Source of the DNA: Halalkalibacter oceani
GTDB lineage: Bacteria; Bacillota; Bacilli; Bacillales; Bacillaceae_D
Length of the DNA stretch: 64,000 nt
Direction: 5' to 3'
Assembly: GCF_040544555.1 (NCBI RefSeq)
Contig: NZ_JBEPKD010000022.1
Span: 5,895 to 69,894 of the forward strand
Below, piece after piece: positions 51,286 to 59,013 of this stretch. The position numbers were made by a program, and so were the translations under genes. The notes under the pieces are model-generated. The model ran no database searches. It was not told the DNA's origin and worked only from the letters and a program-made list of their open reading frames with translations. Every line of letters starts with the position of its first letter. Position 1 is the stretch's first letter.

Positions 51286-53382
51286 GTGGACGTTTTTCTA
51301 GTTATCACGAGAATCTTGTTTGTTATGATAACGGGCTATGCTCTTTTTTTATTTGCCTCGCTTGTCAAAACACGGTACCAATTTGTCAAGCTCGGTAAAA
51401 AACCTGACTTCCAACAGACAATGAAAGAGCGGATTCGGGCGGTGATCGTCAATGTCTTTGGACAAAAAAAGCTGTTAAAAGATCGAAAAAGCGGGTTGAT
51501 TCATCTCGTCTTTTTTTACGGATTTCTGCTCGTTCAGTTCAGTGCGCTCGATGTTATCATGAAAGGATTGAAGCCGAATGCTCATTTGCCGCTGGGAAGC
51601 TTTTATCCTTATTTCACGTTCATCCAAGAAGTGATCGTTTTCCTCATTTTACTTGCCGTGCTTTGGGCTTTTCACCGTCGATATATCGAAAAGCTAGCGC
51701 GGTTGAAGCGAGGCTGGAAATCAGGGCTTGTACTATTGTTTATAGCTGGTTTGATGTTATCGAAGCTCGGCGCCAAAGGAATGGAAAAAGTGTGGCTCGA
51801 TAAGCCGTTGTCAGGCTTTGAACCGCTGGCTTCCGCGATCGCTTTTGTCGCCGCCCAATTGCCACATGCCGCTGCTGGGGCCGGCTTTTATTTTTTCTGG
51901 TGGCTGCATTTATTATTTTTACTCGTCTTTTTAGTCTATATTCCACAGTCGAAGCATGCCCACCTGCTCGCCGCACCGTTAAACGTCTTTCTCGGGCAAA
52001 CCCATCAAGTTGGCCAGCTCGTTCCGATTGATTTTGCGGACGAGACCCAGGAAACGTTTGGTGTCAACAACATCGAGGACTTTAATCAGAAACAACTGCT
52101 CGATTTGTACGCCTGTGTCGAATGCGGCCGCTGTACGTCGATGTGTCCGGCAACCGGGACAGGGAAGCTGCTTTCCCCAATGGATTTAATCGTCAATATG
52201 CGCGATCATTTAACGGAAAAAGGAGCGGCCCTCACCTCGCGTTCCCCCTGGCTGCCCAGCTATGCCTTTTCTGGGACTACAGCCAATCAACTCGCGCGGC
52301 AGGCGGCCGGACAAGAGGAAGTTGCCGTCGCTTATGACGACCAGATTATCGGAAACGTTGTAACGGAGGAGGAAATTTGGGCATGTACGACCTGTCGTAA
52401 CTGTGAAGATCAGTGTCCGGTTATGAATGAGCATGTTGATAAAATCATCGATCTGCGACGCTATTTGGTACTGACAGAAGGCCAATTACCTGCGGAAGCG
52501 CAACGGGCGATGACGAATATTGAGCGCCAGGGAAATCCGTGGGGATTGAATCGGAAGGAACGGGAAAAGTGGCGGCTTGACGTGGAAGAGCTGCAAATCC
52601 CGACGATGAAAGAATGCCAACAGCAAGGGCTCGAGGTTGAGTATTTATTTTACGTCGGCTCAATGGGATCATTCGATAAACGGAGCCAAAAAATCGCCCA
52701 GTCGTTTGCCCGTGTGCTGCATAAAAGCGGGGTGACGTTTGCGATTCTTGGAAACGAAGAGAAAAATTCCGGCGATACACCGCGCCGTCTCGGGAATGAA
52801 TTTTTGTTCCAGGAGCTAGCGACAGCAACAATTGAACGATTTAACGCTTATCAAGTGAAAAAAATCGTGACGATTGATCCGCACGCGTACCATACATTTA
52901 CTCATGAATATCCTGATTTTGGTCTGAATGGCGTGGAAGTATTTCATCATACAGAGCTGTTAGCGGAACTGATTCGTGATGGGAGACTTGCGCCAACCTA
53001 TGAAGTAAAAGAAACCGTCGTCTATCACGATTCCTGCTATTTAGGGAGATACAACGATGTTTACAGCCCGCCGCGTGAGATTTTACAAGCAATTCCCGGG
53101 CTTGAACTGGTCGAAATGAGCCGCAATCGGGAGAATGCGATGTGCTGCGGAGCCGGCGGCGGAATGATGTGGATCGAAGAAGAAACAGGAAGCCGGATCA
53201 ATGTCGCCAGGACGGAGCAGGCTCTCGCCGTGGACCCGAGTATTATTAGCAGTGGCTGTCCGTATTGCTTAACGATGCTGGCCGACGGCACGAAGGCGAA
53301 AGAGGTGGAAGAAACCGTAGAGACACTAGATGTCGTGGAGCTGCTGGAGAGGTCATTATTCGGTCGAGATGGAATAAAATGA
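51286..53382 (+). CDS. fadF: Membrane Fe-S oxidoreductase, ETF:quinone type (FadF-like)
   Basis: A 698-residue protein with about five membrane helices in the first 230 residues, two 4Fe-4S motifs (CVECGRCTSMCPATGTG and CTTCRNCEDQCP) and two CCG domains near the end (CYLGRYN with NAMCCGAGGG, and SGCPYC). This layout is that of B. subtilis FadF and of ETF:menaquinone oxidoreductases related to heterodisulfide reductase. The GTG at 51286 follows AAAGGAGTGGG; the longer frame has no ribosome site. It would pass electrons from ETF to menaquinone. Confidence 0.9.
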   Translation: MDVFLVITRILFVMITGYALFLFASLVKTRYQFVKLGKKPDFQQTMKERIRAVIVNVFGQKKLLKDRKSGLIHLVFFYGFLLVQFSALDVIMKGLKPNAHLPLGSFYPYFTFIQEVIVFLILLAVLWAFHRRYIEKLARLKRGWKSGLVLLFIAGLMLSKLGAKGMEKVWLDKPLSGFEPLASAIAFVAAQLPHAAAGAGFYFFWWLHLLFLLVFLVYIPQSKHAHLLAAPLNVFLGQTHQVGQLVPIDFADETQETFGVNNIEDFNQKQLLDLYACVECGRCTSMCPATGTGKLLSPMDLIVNMRDHLTEKGAALTSRSPWLPSYAFSGTTANQLARQAAGQEEVAVAYDDQIIGNVVTEEEIWACTTCRNCEDQCPVMNEHVDKIIDLRRYLVLTEGQLPAEAQRAMTNIERQGNPWGLNRKEREKWRLDVEELQIPTMKECQQQGLEVEYLFYVGSMGSFDKRSQKIAQSFARVLHKSGVTFAILGNEEKNSGDTPRRLGNEFLFQELATATIERFNAYQVKKIVTIDPHAYHTFTHEYPDFGLNGVEVFHHTELLAELIRDGRLAPTYEVKETVVYHDSCYLGRYNDVYSPPREILQAIPGLELVEMSRNRENAMCCGAGGGMMWIEEETGSRINVARTEQALAVDPSIISSGCPYCLTMLADGTKAKEVEETVETLDVVELLERSLFGRDGIK

Positions 53383-53442
53383 AGCAAGGGCTGCCGGTTT
53401 ACAGATCAGAAGAATTCCGATATACTTCTTACTTGTGATAAA

Positions 53443-53457
53443 GCGTAATGGTTACGG
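53443..53457 (+). promoter_or_regulatory. Zur box before the zinc lipoprotein gene
   Basis: GCGTAATGGTTACGG fits the Bacillus Zur consensus TCGTAATNATTACGA at all but the outer base of each arm and one central base. It lies 12 bases before the start codon. Confidence 0.7.
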
Positions 53458-53469
53458 AAGGGGAAGACC

Positions 53470-54540
53470 ATGAAAAAGAATGGATATCGGTTTGTTCTGC
53501 TAAGCGCGCTTTTCTTTCTAATTGTAGCTTGCAGCAACAATGAAAACGAGGCGGGCGATCAGGAACAAGGAGAGGAAGAGACAGACGGCGCTACGGAGGC
53601 TCTTGAGATTTACACGACTATATTTCCGCTTGAGGATTTCGCTAATAAAATCGGGGGAGAGTATGTTCATGTCACGAATCTTGTCCCGGTTGGGGCGGAC
53701 GCCCATACGTTTGAGCCGACGGCAAGGGATATGATCAGCGTCGCAGAAGGAGATGCCTTCATTTATAATGGAGCGGGACTGGAGGGCTTTGCTGCAGCTC
53801 TGATTGACACGATAAACGGCGAAACCGTCGCCATTGTGGAAGCGGCAAAGAATATAGACCTAATCGATACGAGCGATACTGAACCAAGTGAAGAAGGGCA
53901 TGCTCATGAGGAAGGCGAGTCCCATGCGCACGAGGAAGAGCACGCCCATGAAGAAGATGCTCATGCGCACGAGGAAGAGCATGCTCATGAAGGAGAAGAT
54001 GCTCACGGTCATTCTCATGATCAGGATCCGCACGTATGGCTTGATCCAATTCTTTCGATCTCAATGGCCGAAGAAATTAAGAATGCCCTGATCGAACTGA
54101 TGCCAGAGCAGGAAGAGACATTTTCAAGCAATTTTGCAGAGCTGAAGGCCGAGCTCGAAGCATTGGATGCTGAATTTACGGCGATGGTTGAGCAAGCCGA
54201 AAAAGATACATTTCTTGTTTCGCACGCCGGCTACGGCTATTGGGAGCGCCGTTATGGCTTGACGCAAGTTGGCATCTCGGGTATTTCACCAACGAGTGAG
54301 CCGTCGCAACGCGAATTGCAACGGATCATTGAGTTCGCGAAGGAAAACAATCTGCAGCATGTCATGTTTGAGCAAAACATTTCCACCAAGGTGGCCGAAG
54401 TAGTCACAAATGAAGTTGGTGCCGAGCCGCTTTACCTTCACAACCTTGAAGCACTTGTCGAAGAGGATGTGCAGCAGGAGGAAGACTATTTCAGTCTAAT
54501 GAGACAAAATATTGAGTCATTGCGCACCGCTCTACAGTAA
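53470..54540 (+). CDS. znuA: Zinc ABC transporter substrate-binding lipoprotein
   Basis: A 356-residue cluster A-1 metal-binding protein. The signal peptide ends in LIVAC (Cys21). Zinc ligands are expected in DAHTFEPTARD (about His79), HVWLDP and SHAGYGYW. Between them lies a loop of about 50 residues (140-188) made of His/Glu repeats of the HAHEEEHAHEE type, typical of zinc-binding family members. No ABC permease or ATPase is next to it. A Zur box and AAGGGGAAG precede the ATG. Confidence 0.93.
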   Translation: MKKNGYRFVLLSALFFLIVACSNNENEAGDQEQGEEETDGATEALEIYTTIFPLEDFANKIGGEYVHVTNLVPVGADAHTFEPTARDMISVAEGDAFIYNGAGLEGFAAALIDTINGETVAIVEAAKNIDLIDTSDTEPSEEGHAHEEGESHAHEEEHAHEEDAHAHEEEHAHEGEDAHGHSHDQDPHVWLDPILSISMAEEIKNALIELMPEQEETFSSNFAELKAELEALDAEFTAMVEQAEKDTFLVSHAGYGYWERRYGLTQVGISGISPTSEPSQRELQRIIEFAKENNLQHVMFEQNISTKVAEVVTNEVGAEPLYLHNLEALVEEDVQQEEDYFSLMRQNIESLRTALQ

Positions 54541-54556
54541 GATAAATCGCAAAGAG

Positions 54557-54597
54557 GTCGTTGCATCGGGTATTTCCCTGCTGCAGCGGCTTTTTTT
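54557..54597 (+). terminator. Rho-independent terminator after znuA
   Basis: GTCGTTGCA (54557-54565) pairs with TGCAGCGGC (54582-54590), then seven T. Confidence 0.88.
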
Positions 54598-54728
54598 ATG
54601 GATAGAAAGGGAGCACAAGTAAGGAGGCGGCGTCTGCCGCTGCAAAAAAAAAAAATCCACTTTTACGATCTTGGTCATTCTAAAAAAACAGTTGGATGAA
54701 TATGGTTAAATAGTGCGCGACATAACTG

Positions 54729-54902
54729 AGGCCACTGAAAACCTTCCTTTTTCGTAACTCGAAGAAGAGTAATGGCTCCGCGCGTTGCGCGCCTTGCTTC
54801 GACAAACTCACTCGTAGCAAGGCTTTCAAAATCAGGCAACGGCTACGCTCATTACGAAAAAGCTGCTGAAAAAAGTGAAAATCGTCCTTTTTCAGCAGCT
54901 TC
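54729..54902 (+). mobile_element. Short insertion (MITE-like), copy C
   Basis: 174 bp, flanked by a perfect 9-bp direct repeat ACATAACTG at 54720-54728 and 54903-54911. The sequence matches 37328-37500 nearly end to end. The ends share CTGAAAA as a weak inverted repeat. It has landed 12 bases before the cotJA ribosome site region, which abuts the right target copy. The rest of 54598-54719 shows no gene. Confidence 0.85.
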
Positions 54903-54923
54903 ACATAACTGGAGGTGTTTAAC

Positions 54924-55148
54924 GTGAAGGAGTTTTCGCAACGAAAGTATTACCACCCTTATGTCAGTCCATTTGATCCGTGCCCGCCGATTTTAGTGAA
55001 GTCGTATGAGACACCGCCGCAATTGTATTTAGGCTTTCAGCCATATGGCCTTCCACAGTTTTCTCCACAGGAAGCGTTACGCTATGGAACGCTATGGCCG
55101 GCGCTTTATTCTCCTTATGACAATCCTTATGAGCAAGGAAGGGAGTGA
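54924..55148 (+). CDS. cotJA: Spore coat protein CotJA
   Basis: A 74-residue Pro- and Tyr-rich protein (e.g. SPFDPCPPILVKSYETPPQ) that is needed for CotJC assembly into the inner coat. GGAGGTG lies six bases before the GTG at 54924; an in-frame GTG at 54915 overlaps that site. It is followed after five bases by cotJB. Confidence 0.93.
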   Translation: MKEFSQRKYYHPYVSPFDPCPPILVKSYETPPQLYLGFQPYGLPQFSPQEALRYGTLWPALYSPYDNPYEQGRE

Positions 55149-55153
55149 GAAGA

Positions 55154-55420
55154 ATGGCACAGAAACAGCTTCCGGAAGAATTTTATCCATTGATGGAGGA
55201 GCTTCAGGCTGTCGATTTTGTCCTCGTTGAGCTGACATTGTACCTTGACACCCACCCGAATGATCAGGCCGCAATCCAGCAATTCAACGAGATGGCCGAA
55301 TACCGGCACCATGTGAAATACCAGGTTGAGCAGTACTTAGGCCCATTGCAGCAATTTGGCAACAGCTATAGCGGCTACCCGTGGAACTGGATTGACGCGC
55401 CGTGGCCGTGGCAGTTATAA
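55154..55420 (+). CDS. cotJB: Spore coat protein CotJB
   Basis: An 88-residue protein with the family segment LPEEFYPLMEELQAVDFVL and an aromatic tail ending in WNWIDAPWPW. The ATG at 55154 follows GGGAGTGAGAAG. It is the middle gene of the cotJ operon, a mother-cell coat unit. Confidence 0.93.
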   Translation: MAQKQLPEEFYPLMEELQAVDFVLVELTLYLDTHPNDQAAIQQFNEMAEYRHHVKYQVEQYLGPLQQFGNSYSGYPWNWIDAPWPWQL

Positions 55421-55436
55421 AAAAAGGGGGACCATT

Positions 55437-56006
55437 ATGTGGATTTATGAAAAAAAGCTGCAATATCCAGTGAAAGTGAGCACATGTAATCCGATGCTTG
55501 CCAAATTTTTAATTGAGCAATACGGCGGGGCGGATGGTGAGCTTGCGGCGGCGCTTCGCTATTTGAACCAACGTTACACGATTCCTGATAAAGTCATTGG
55601 CTTGCTGACCGACATCGGTACAGAGGAGTTTGCCCATCTTGAAATGATTGCGACGATGGTCTATAAGCTGACAAAGGATGCCACACCGGAGCAGCTGAAG
55701 GCGGCCGGGCTTGGAGATCATTATGTGAATCATGGGGAAGCCCTCTTTTACCATAACGCGAGCGGAGTGCCGTGGACGGCGTCCTATATTCAGGCGAAGG
55801 GCGATCCGATTGCTGATTTATATGAAGATATTGCCGCAGAAGAGAAAGCGCGCGCCACGTATCAATGGATTATCAATCTATCCGATGATCCGGACTTAAA
55901 TGATGGGTTGAAATTTTTACGTGAACGGGAAGTAGTCCATTCCCAGCGTTTCCGTGAAGCGGTGGAAATTTTAAAAGAAGAACGGGATAAAAAGACAGTC
56001 TTTTAA
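55437..56006 (+). CDS. cotJC: Spore coat protein CotJC (manganese catalase-like)
   Basis: A 189-residue coat protein with the ferritin-like fold of manganese catalases. Metal-ligand motifs are GTEEFAHLEMIATMV and IAAEEKARATYQWI, followed by REREVVHSQRF-like FLREREVVHSQRFREA. AAAGGGGG precedes the ATG. Length equals that of Bacillus subtilis CotJC. The longer frame overlaps cotJB and is not used. Confidence 0.95.
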   Translation: MWIYEKKLQYPVKVSTCNPMLAKFLIEQYGGADGELAAALRYLNQRYTIPDKVIGLLTDIGTEEFAHLEMIATMVYKLTKDATPEQLKAAGLGDHYVNHGEALFYHNASGVPWTASYIQAKGDPIADLYEDIAAEEKARATYQWIINLSDDPDLNDGLKFLREREVVHSQRFREAVEILKEERDKKTVF

Positions 56007-56049
56007 ATGGGTGATCGCCTCAATGATAGTCATGCTCAATGCAAAAGAA

Positions 56050-56078
56050 TTGGTTTTCTCCGTGAAACGGGTTACAAT
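56050..56078 (+). promoter_or_regulatory. Sigma-A promoter for brxB
   Basis: TTGGTT and TACAAT are spaced by 17 bases, 29 bases before the start codon. Confidence 0.65.
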
Positions 56079-56107
56079 AGGAGCAAAGAGTAGTGAGGTG
56101 AAGAAGG

Positions 56108-56533
56108 ATGGAATTTAACTTTTTAATGAATGATGTCGTAAAAGTCGCGCGTCAGGAAATGGACGCTGCCGGCTATGAGCAGCTCACGACTCCAGAGGAA
56201 GTCGATGAAGTGCTTCAACAAAAAGGGACAACGCTTGTCATGGTCAACTCAGTTTGTGGCTGTGCCGGCGGTATTGCCCGTCCGGCTGCAGCTTATATGC
56301 AAAATTATGAAACAAAGCCTGACCGTTTCGTGACGGTTTTCGCCGGGCAGGATAAAGACGCGACAGCAAGAGCGCGCGAATATTTCAAAGGCTATGCGCC
56401 ATCATCGCCATCATTTGCGCTAATTAAGGACGGCGAAATCAAAACGATGGTGGAACGGTACGAAATTGAAGGCCATGAACCGATCCAGGTCGTTCAAAAG
56501 CTCGAAAAAGCATTCGACGAGTATTGCGGATAA
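56108..56533 (+). CDS. brxB: Bacilliredoxin BrxB (YqiW)
   Basis: A 141-residue thioredoxin-like protein that removes bacillithiol from oxidised proteins. The active site is the CGC motif in VNSVCGCAGGIARPA. Other typical parts are VFAGQDKDATARAREYF and YAPSSPSFALIKDG, which match BrxB better than BrxA. GAGGTGAAGAAGG precedes the ATG. Confidence 0.94.
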   Translation: MEFNFLMNDVVKVARQEMDAAGYEQLTTPEEVDEVLQQKGTTLVMVNSVCGCAGGIARPAAAYMQNYETKPDRFVTVFAGQDKDATARAREYFKGYAPSSPSFALIKDGEIKTMVERYEIEGHEPIQVVQKLEKAFDEYCG

Positions 56534-56540
56534 AACGTTC

Positions 56541-56578
56541 AAAGCCGGGGGCGATATGTTTCGCTCCCGGCTTTTTTA
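56541..56578 (+). terminator. Rho-independent terminator after brxB
   Basis: AGCCGGGGGCGA pairs with TCGCTCCCGGCT (one G-U) and is followed by TTTTTT. Confidence 0.92.
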
Positions 56579-56602
56579 AGGATAATCGAGGAAAGACGCT
56601 CA

Positions 56603-56630
56603 TAAGAAACGCCGCTAGCGGCGTTTCTTA
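56603..56630. repeat. Perfect 28-base palindrome
   Basis: The sequence from 56603 to 56630 reads the same on both strands, centred on GCTAGC with arms TAAGAAACGCC. It lies between the brxB terminator and the next promoter. No T run follows. Confidence 0.8.
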
Positions 56631-56680
56631 TTTCAAATGTCTGCATTTCACTTTGCGTATTCACTCTTACTATCGAAGTA

Positions 56681-56689
56681 TGCTATAAT
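56681..56689 (+). promoter_or_regulatory. Extended -10 promoter for the 120-aa gene
   Basis: TGCTATAAT is an extended -10 box; no good -35 is seen. It lies 31 bases before the start codon. Confidence 0.55.
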
Positions 56690-56720
56690 AGCCCAGAGTT
56701 TGAAAAAGGAGTGTAGACGC

Positions 56721-57083
56721 ATGCTATCACTATATGATCAAATCCAGGTTTATTTAAACATGGAGGAAGAGATTTCGTTTAAGGAATTCAGCGATTATTA
56801 CAAGCGCGTGCTTGATGAGCTTGGCCAAAACCATGAAACATTTGATGAGGAAGACGTATGGAAGCATTTATTTGTCGTCGAAAACGTCATGTCAAATGCG
56901 GAAGGTCGCGCAAAGCAGGGCAAAGGCGCAGAAGCGAAGAAATATGCGAAAATGGCGCAGCGTTTAGAGCTATGGGCGAAGAACTTTGGCGGCCGCCTGG
57001 CTGAAGCCGGCTATACGGAAGAGGATATTAACGAACGCTTCAATAAAATGTTTGAAGAAGATGCTCCCGTCAATCAATCGTAA
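56721..57083 (+). CDS. Hypothetical protein, helical, 120 aa
   Basis: I do not recognise this soluble, mostly helical, charged protein; there is no signal peptide. AAAGGAGTG lies upstream of the ATG at 56721, and the longer frame would include the promoter. A hairpin after the stop (57088-57100 with 57115-57129) may end transcription and overlaps the tRNA promoter. The gene lies at the chromosomal side of the element junction. Confidence 0.8.
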   Translation: MLSLYDQIQVYLNMEEEISFKEFSDYYKRVLDELGQNHETFDEEDVWKHLFVVENVMSNAEGRAKQGKGAEAKKYAKMAQRLELWAKNFGGRLAEAGYTEEDINERFNKMFEEDAPVNQS

Positions 57084-57107
57084 TTCTAGTAAGAAAGCAG
57101 CAAGATG

Positions 57108-57136
57108 TTGACATCTGCTCTTTCTTACTTTATAAT
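57108..57136 (+). promoter_or_regulatory. Consensus sigma-A promoter of the tRNA gene
   Basis: TTGACA and TATAAT are perfect and spaced by 17 bases, 24 bases before the tRNA. Confidence 0.9.
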
Positions 57137-57159
57137 AGAAGATGTTGCTTAGCTATTGT

Positions 57160-57234
57160 GCGCCTATGGTGAAAGGGATATCACACGAGATTCCGGTTCT
57201 CGCGTTGTAGGTTCGAGTCCTACTAGGCGTGCCA
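57160..57234 (+). tRNA. tRNA-Arg (anticodon CCG)
   Basis: A complete cloverleaf of 75 bases: acceptor GCGCCTA with TAGGCGT (first pair G-U), D stem GTGA/TCAC, anticodon stem CGAGA/TCTCG with loop TTCCGGT (anticodon CCG), T arm GTAGG-TTCGAGT-CCTAC, and an encoded CCA. It reads CGG codons. A tyrosine integrase gene starts about 100 bases downstream, so its 3' end is the likely attachment site. Confidence 0.95.
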
Positions 57235-57302
57235 AATGTACATATGACGAGGGTTTGACGGTCGTTTCAACGTGAGACTACCCGTTCAAAATCTTGTGGG
57301 AT

Positions 57303-57341
57303 AGACGTCTTTTCTCAAATACGAGAGGAGGCGTCTTTTTT
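57303..57341 (+). terminator. Terminator hairpin covering the int ribosome site
   Basis: A 14-bp stem (57303-57316 with 57323-57336, several G-U pairs) runs into TTTTT directly before the int GTG. The right arm contains the GAGGAGG that serves int. Confidence 0.8.
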
Positions 57342-58301
57342 GTGCGCAAAAACAGGCTAGAGCCACACGAAATTATGTCGATTAAAAGTTATGTCGGGTC
57401 TAAAAGCGTCCGTTTTGACGAGGCCCTAAACGATTTTTGTTCCGATCGAAGACGGATTGGGGTGCGCGAGAGTACGATTGACTACTATACTCGTTTTTTG
57501 ACGATGTTTAGACGTTACATTATTCGCGAGAAGGACGAGATCATTCCGGTTGACGAAATCGACGTTCAATTACTGGATGGATTCGTTGAGTATTTGCGCG
57601 ATGTTCGTCGGAATAGTACGGGTGGAATTAACGCAAAGATAAGAGCGATAAGAGCTTTCTTGTTCTTTTGTGAGGACGTGGGGTATATCTCGCATAATCC
57701 TGCGAAAGATTGGAAGCAAATTCGAGGCAAAGAGCCGGAAATTAACACGTTTACAGTAAGCCAGATTAACGCTCTTTTAAAGCAACCGGATAGGCGGAAA
57801 TTAACGGGACTCCGCGATTATCTATTAATTTTATTTTTAATAGACACCGGGGCGAGAATAAGTGAAGCTCTCGGCGTAAAAGTGAGCGATGTTAAGTTTG
57901 AAGAAAGTCGTGTGTATTTGCGGAATACCAAAAGCAATTTGAATCGTTATGTTCCAATGTCTGATCGATTATCCGCAGAGTTAAGACAATTTATCCGTAT
58001 ACACGCAGGAATGAGTGAGTACGTCTTTTGTAATCTTCGCGGGGATCCAATAAGACGAGATAGTTTTCGACTTATTTTAAACGAGTTAGGAAAAAGGGCG
58101 GGAATCACGAATGTTCGTTGTAGCCCGCATACATGCCGACATACGTTCTCAAAATTCTATATTTTGAACGGAGGCGACGTTTTCAGCTTAATGCAGATAC
58201 TAGGCCATTCCACCTTAGATATGACAAAGAAATACGTGAGACTTTTTGGCACGGATATTGTGAATAAACACCGTAAATACAGTCCATTGAATAATATCTA
58301 A
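57342..58301 (+). CDS. int: Tyrosine recombinase / integrase
   Basis: A 319-residue tyrosine recombinase of the XerC/XerD-like group. It has an N-terminal SAM-like DNA-binding domain (about 30-115) and a catalytic domain with Arg172 (DTGARISEAL), His263 and Arg266 (HTCRHTF), His289 (LGHSTLDMT) and the nucleophile Tyr298. All key residues are present. The GTG at 57342 is chosen for its AGGAGG; the frame is open to 57294. It most likely inserts the element at the adjacent tRNA-Arg. Confidence 0.93.
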   Translation: MRKNRLEPHEIMSIKSYVGSKSVRFDEALNDFCSDRRRIGVRESTIDYYTRFLTMFRRYIIREKDEIIPVDEIDVQLLDGFVEYLRDVRRNSTGGINAKIRAIRAFLFFCEDVGYISHNPAKDWKQIRGKEPEINTFTVSQINALLKQPDRRKLTGLRDYLLILFLIDTGARISEALGVKVSDVKFEESRVYLRNTKSNLNRYVPMSDRLSAELRQFIRIHAGMSEYVFCNLRGDPIRRDSFRLILNELGKRAGITNVRCSPHTCRHTFSKFYILNGGDVFSLMQILGHSTLDMTKKYVRLFGTDIVNKHRKYSPLNNI

Positions 58302-58315
58302 AGGAGCGTGCGCAA

Positions 58316-58615
58316 ATGAATAACTTAACGTTAAAAAAGGATCTTACCGCGGAACAGTTGGCAATGGTTCAATCGGAGGTTGACCGTCATAAAAAGGATA
58401 AAGTCGTCATGTACGTGTTGTGGCTGTTTCTCGGAGGGATCGGCGGCCACCGTTATTATCTCGGAGACATCGGCTATGCAATCGGTATGACGTTGACGCT
58501 CGGCGGCCTCGGAGTGTGGGCGTTGATTGACGTCTTTCTGATTGGCCGTCGTCTCGCGCAGAAAACGGAGAATCTGGAACGAAGAATGATCGCGAAGGTG
58601 ACGAAGACTGCGTAA
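58316..58615 (+). CDS. TM2 domain membrane protein
   Basis: A 99-residue protein with two membrane helices in the TM2 arrangement (WLFLGGIGGHRYYLGD, then a second helix ending in ALIDVFLIGR). AAAGGAGCG precedes the ATG and a strong terminator follows. The gene starts 14 bases after int, so the two may be co-transcribed. TM2 proteins are common in Firmicutes elements but their role is unknown. Confidence 0.9.
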   Translation: MNNLTLKKDLTAEQLAMVQSEVDRHKKDKVVMYVLWLFLGGIGGHRYYLGDIGYAIGMTLTLGGLGVWALIDVFLIGRRLAQKTENLERRMIAKVTKTA

Positions 58616-58621
58616 GTACAC

Positions 58622-58661
58622 GCGCCCTTGCCGGAAACTAATCGGTGAGGGCGCTTTTTTT
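58622..58661 (+). terminator. Rho-independent terminator after the TM2 gene
   Basis: GCGCCCTTGCCG pairs with CGGTGAGGGCGC (two mismatch/G-U positions) and is followed by seven T. Confidence 0.9.
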
Positions 58662-58682
58662 GCGGTTTAAAGAATAAATACG

Positions 58683-58712
58683 AAAAGCCCCGCCGTTAAT
58701 CGGTCGGGGTTT
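58683..58712 (-). terminator. Terminator of the XRE regulator
   Basis: On the minus strand ACCCCG and CGGGGC form a stem with an AT-rich loop followed by TTTTC. It overlaps the 3' end of the XRE gene. Confidence 0.65.
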
Positions 58713-58926
58713 TTGTTTTAATCAAAGTAATAAGATCGTTAATATCCTCTATTTCTAATGCTTCTGCAATGCGTTCAATGTGGTCAATATTGAGTCGCTC
58801 TATGTATCCTCGAACTAGCGAACTAATGGCAGCGGGTCTGATGCCAGTTTTCTGGGCCAATTCTTTTTGAGTTATCCCCCGTGATTCCAAAACATCTTTT
58901 AATCGAATCTCCACTTTTATAGCCAT
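58696..58926 (-). CDS. XRE-family transcriptional regulator
   Basis: A 76-residue Cro/CI-type helix-turn-helix protein (ITQKELAQKTGIRPAAISSL). The ATG at 58926 has AAGGAG ten bases upstream. It is transcribed divergently from the small-gene operon of the element, as repressors of phages and ICEs are. The short length leaves little more than the DNA-binding domain, so it has no evident sensor part. Confidence 0.9.
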   Translation of the reverse strand: MAIKVEIRLKDVLESRGITQKELAQKTGIRPAAISSLVRGYIERLNIDHIERIAEALEIEDINDLITLIKTKTPTD

Positions 58927-58948
58927 TTTCAACAACTCCTTAAAAATC

Positions 58949-59013
58949 ATTATAACTTTTTAGCGAAAACACGTAAATTTAATGTTGACGTAATTACGCT
59001 TATACGTTATTAT
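58949..59013. promoter_or_regulatory. Divergent promoters with repeated operator-like sequence
   Basis: Leftward: TTTACG (58972-58977 on the complement) and TATAAT (58949-58954 on the complement), spacing 17. Rightward: TTGACG (58985-58990) and TATTAT (59008-59013), spacing 17. ACGTAA occurs at 58971 and 58988, and CGTAATTACG (58989-58998) is a palindrome touching the rightward -35; these are candidate operators for the XRE protein. Confidence 0.7.

Noticed and set aside
54698..54728. Sigma-E-like promoter (GAATATG ... CATAACTG) for cotJ
   Set aside because: Spacing is 16 rather than 13-15, and before the insertion the -10 would have abutted the ribosome site, leaving no leader.
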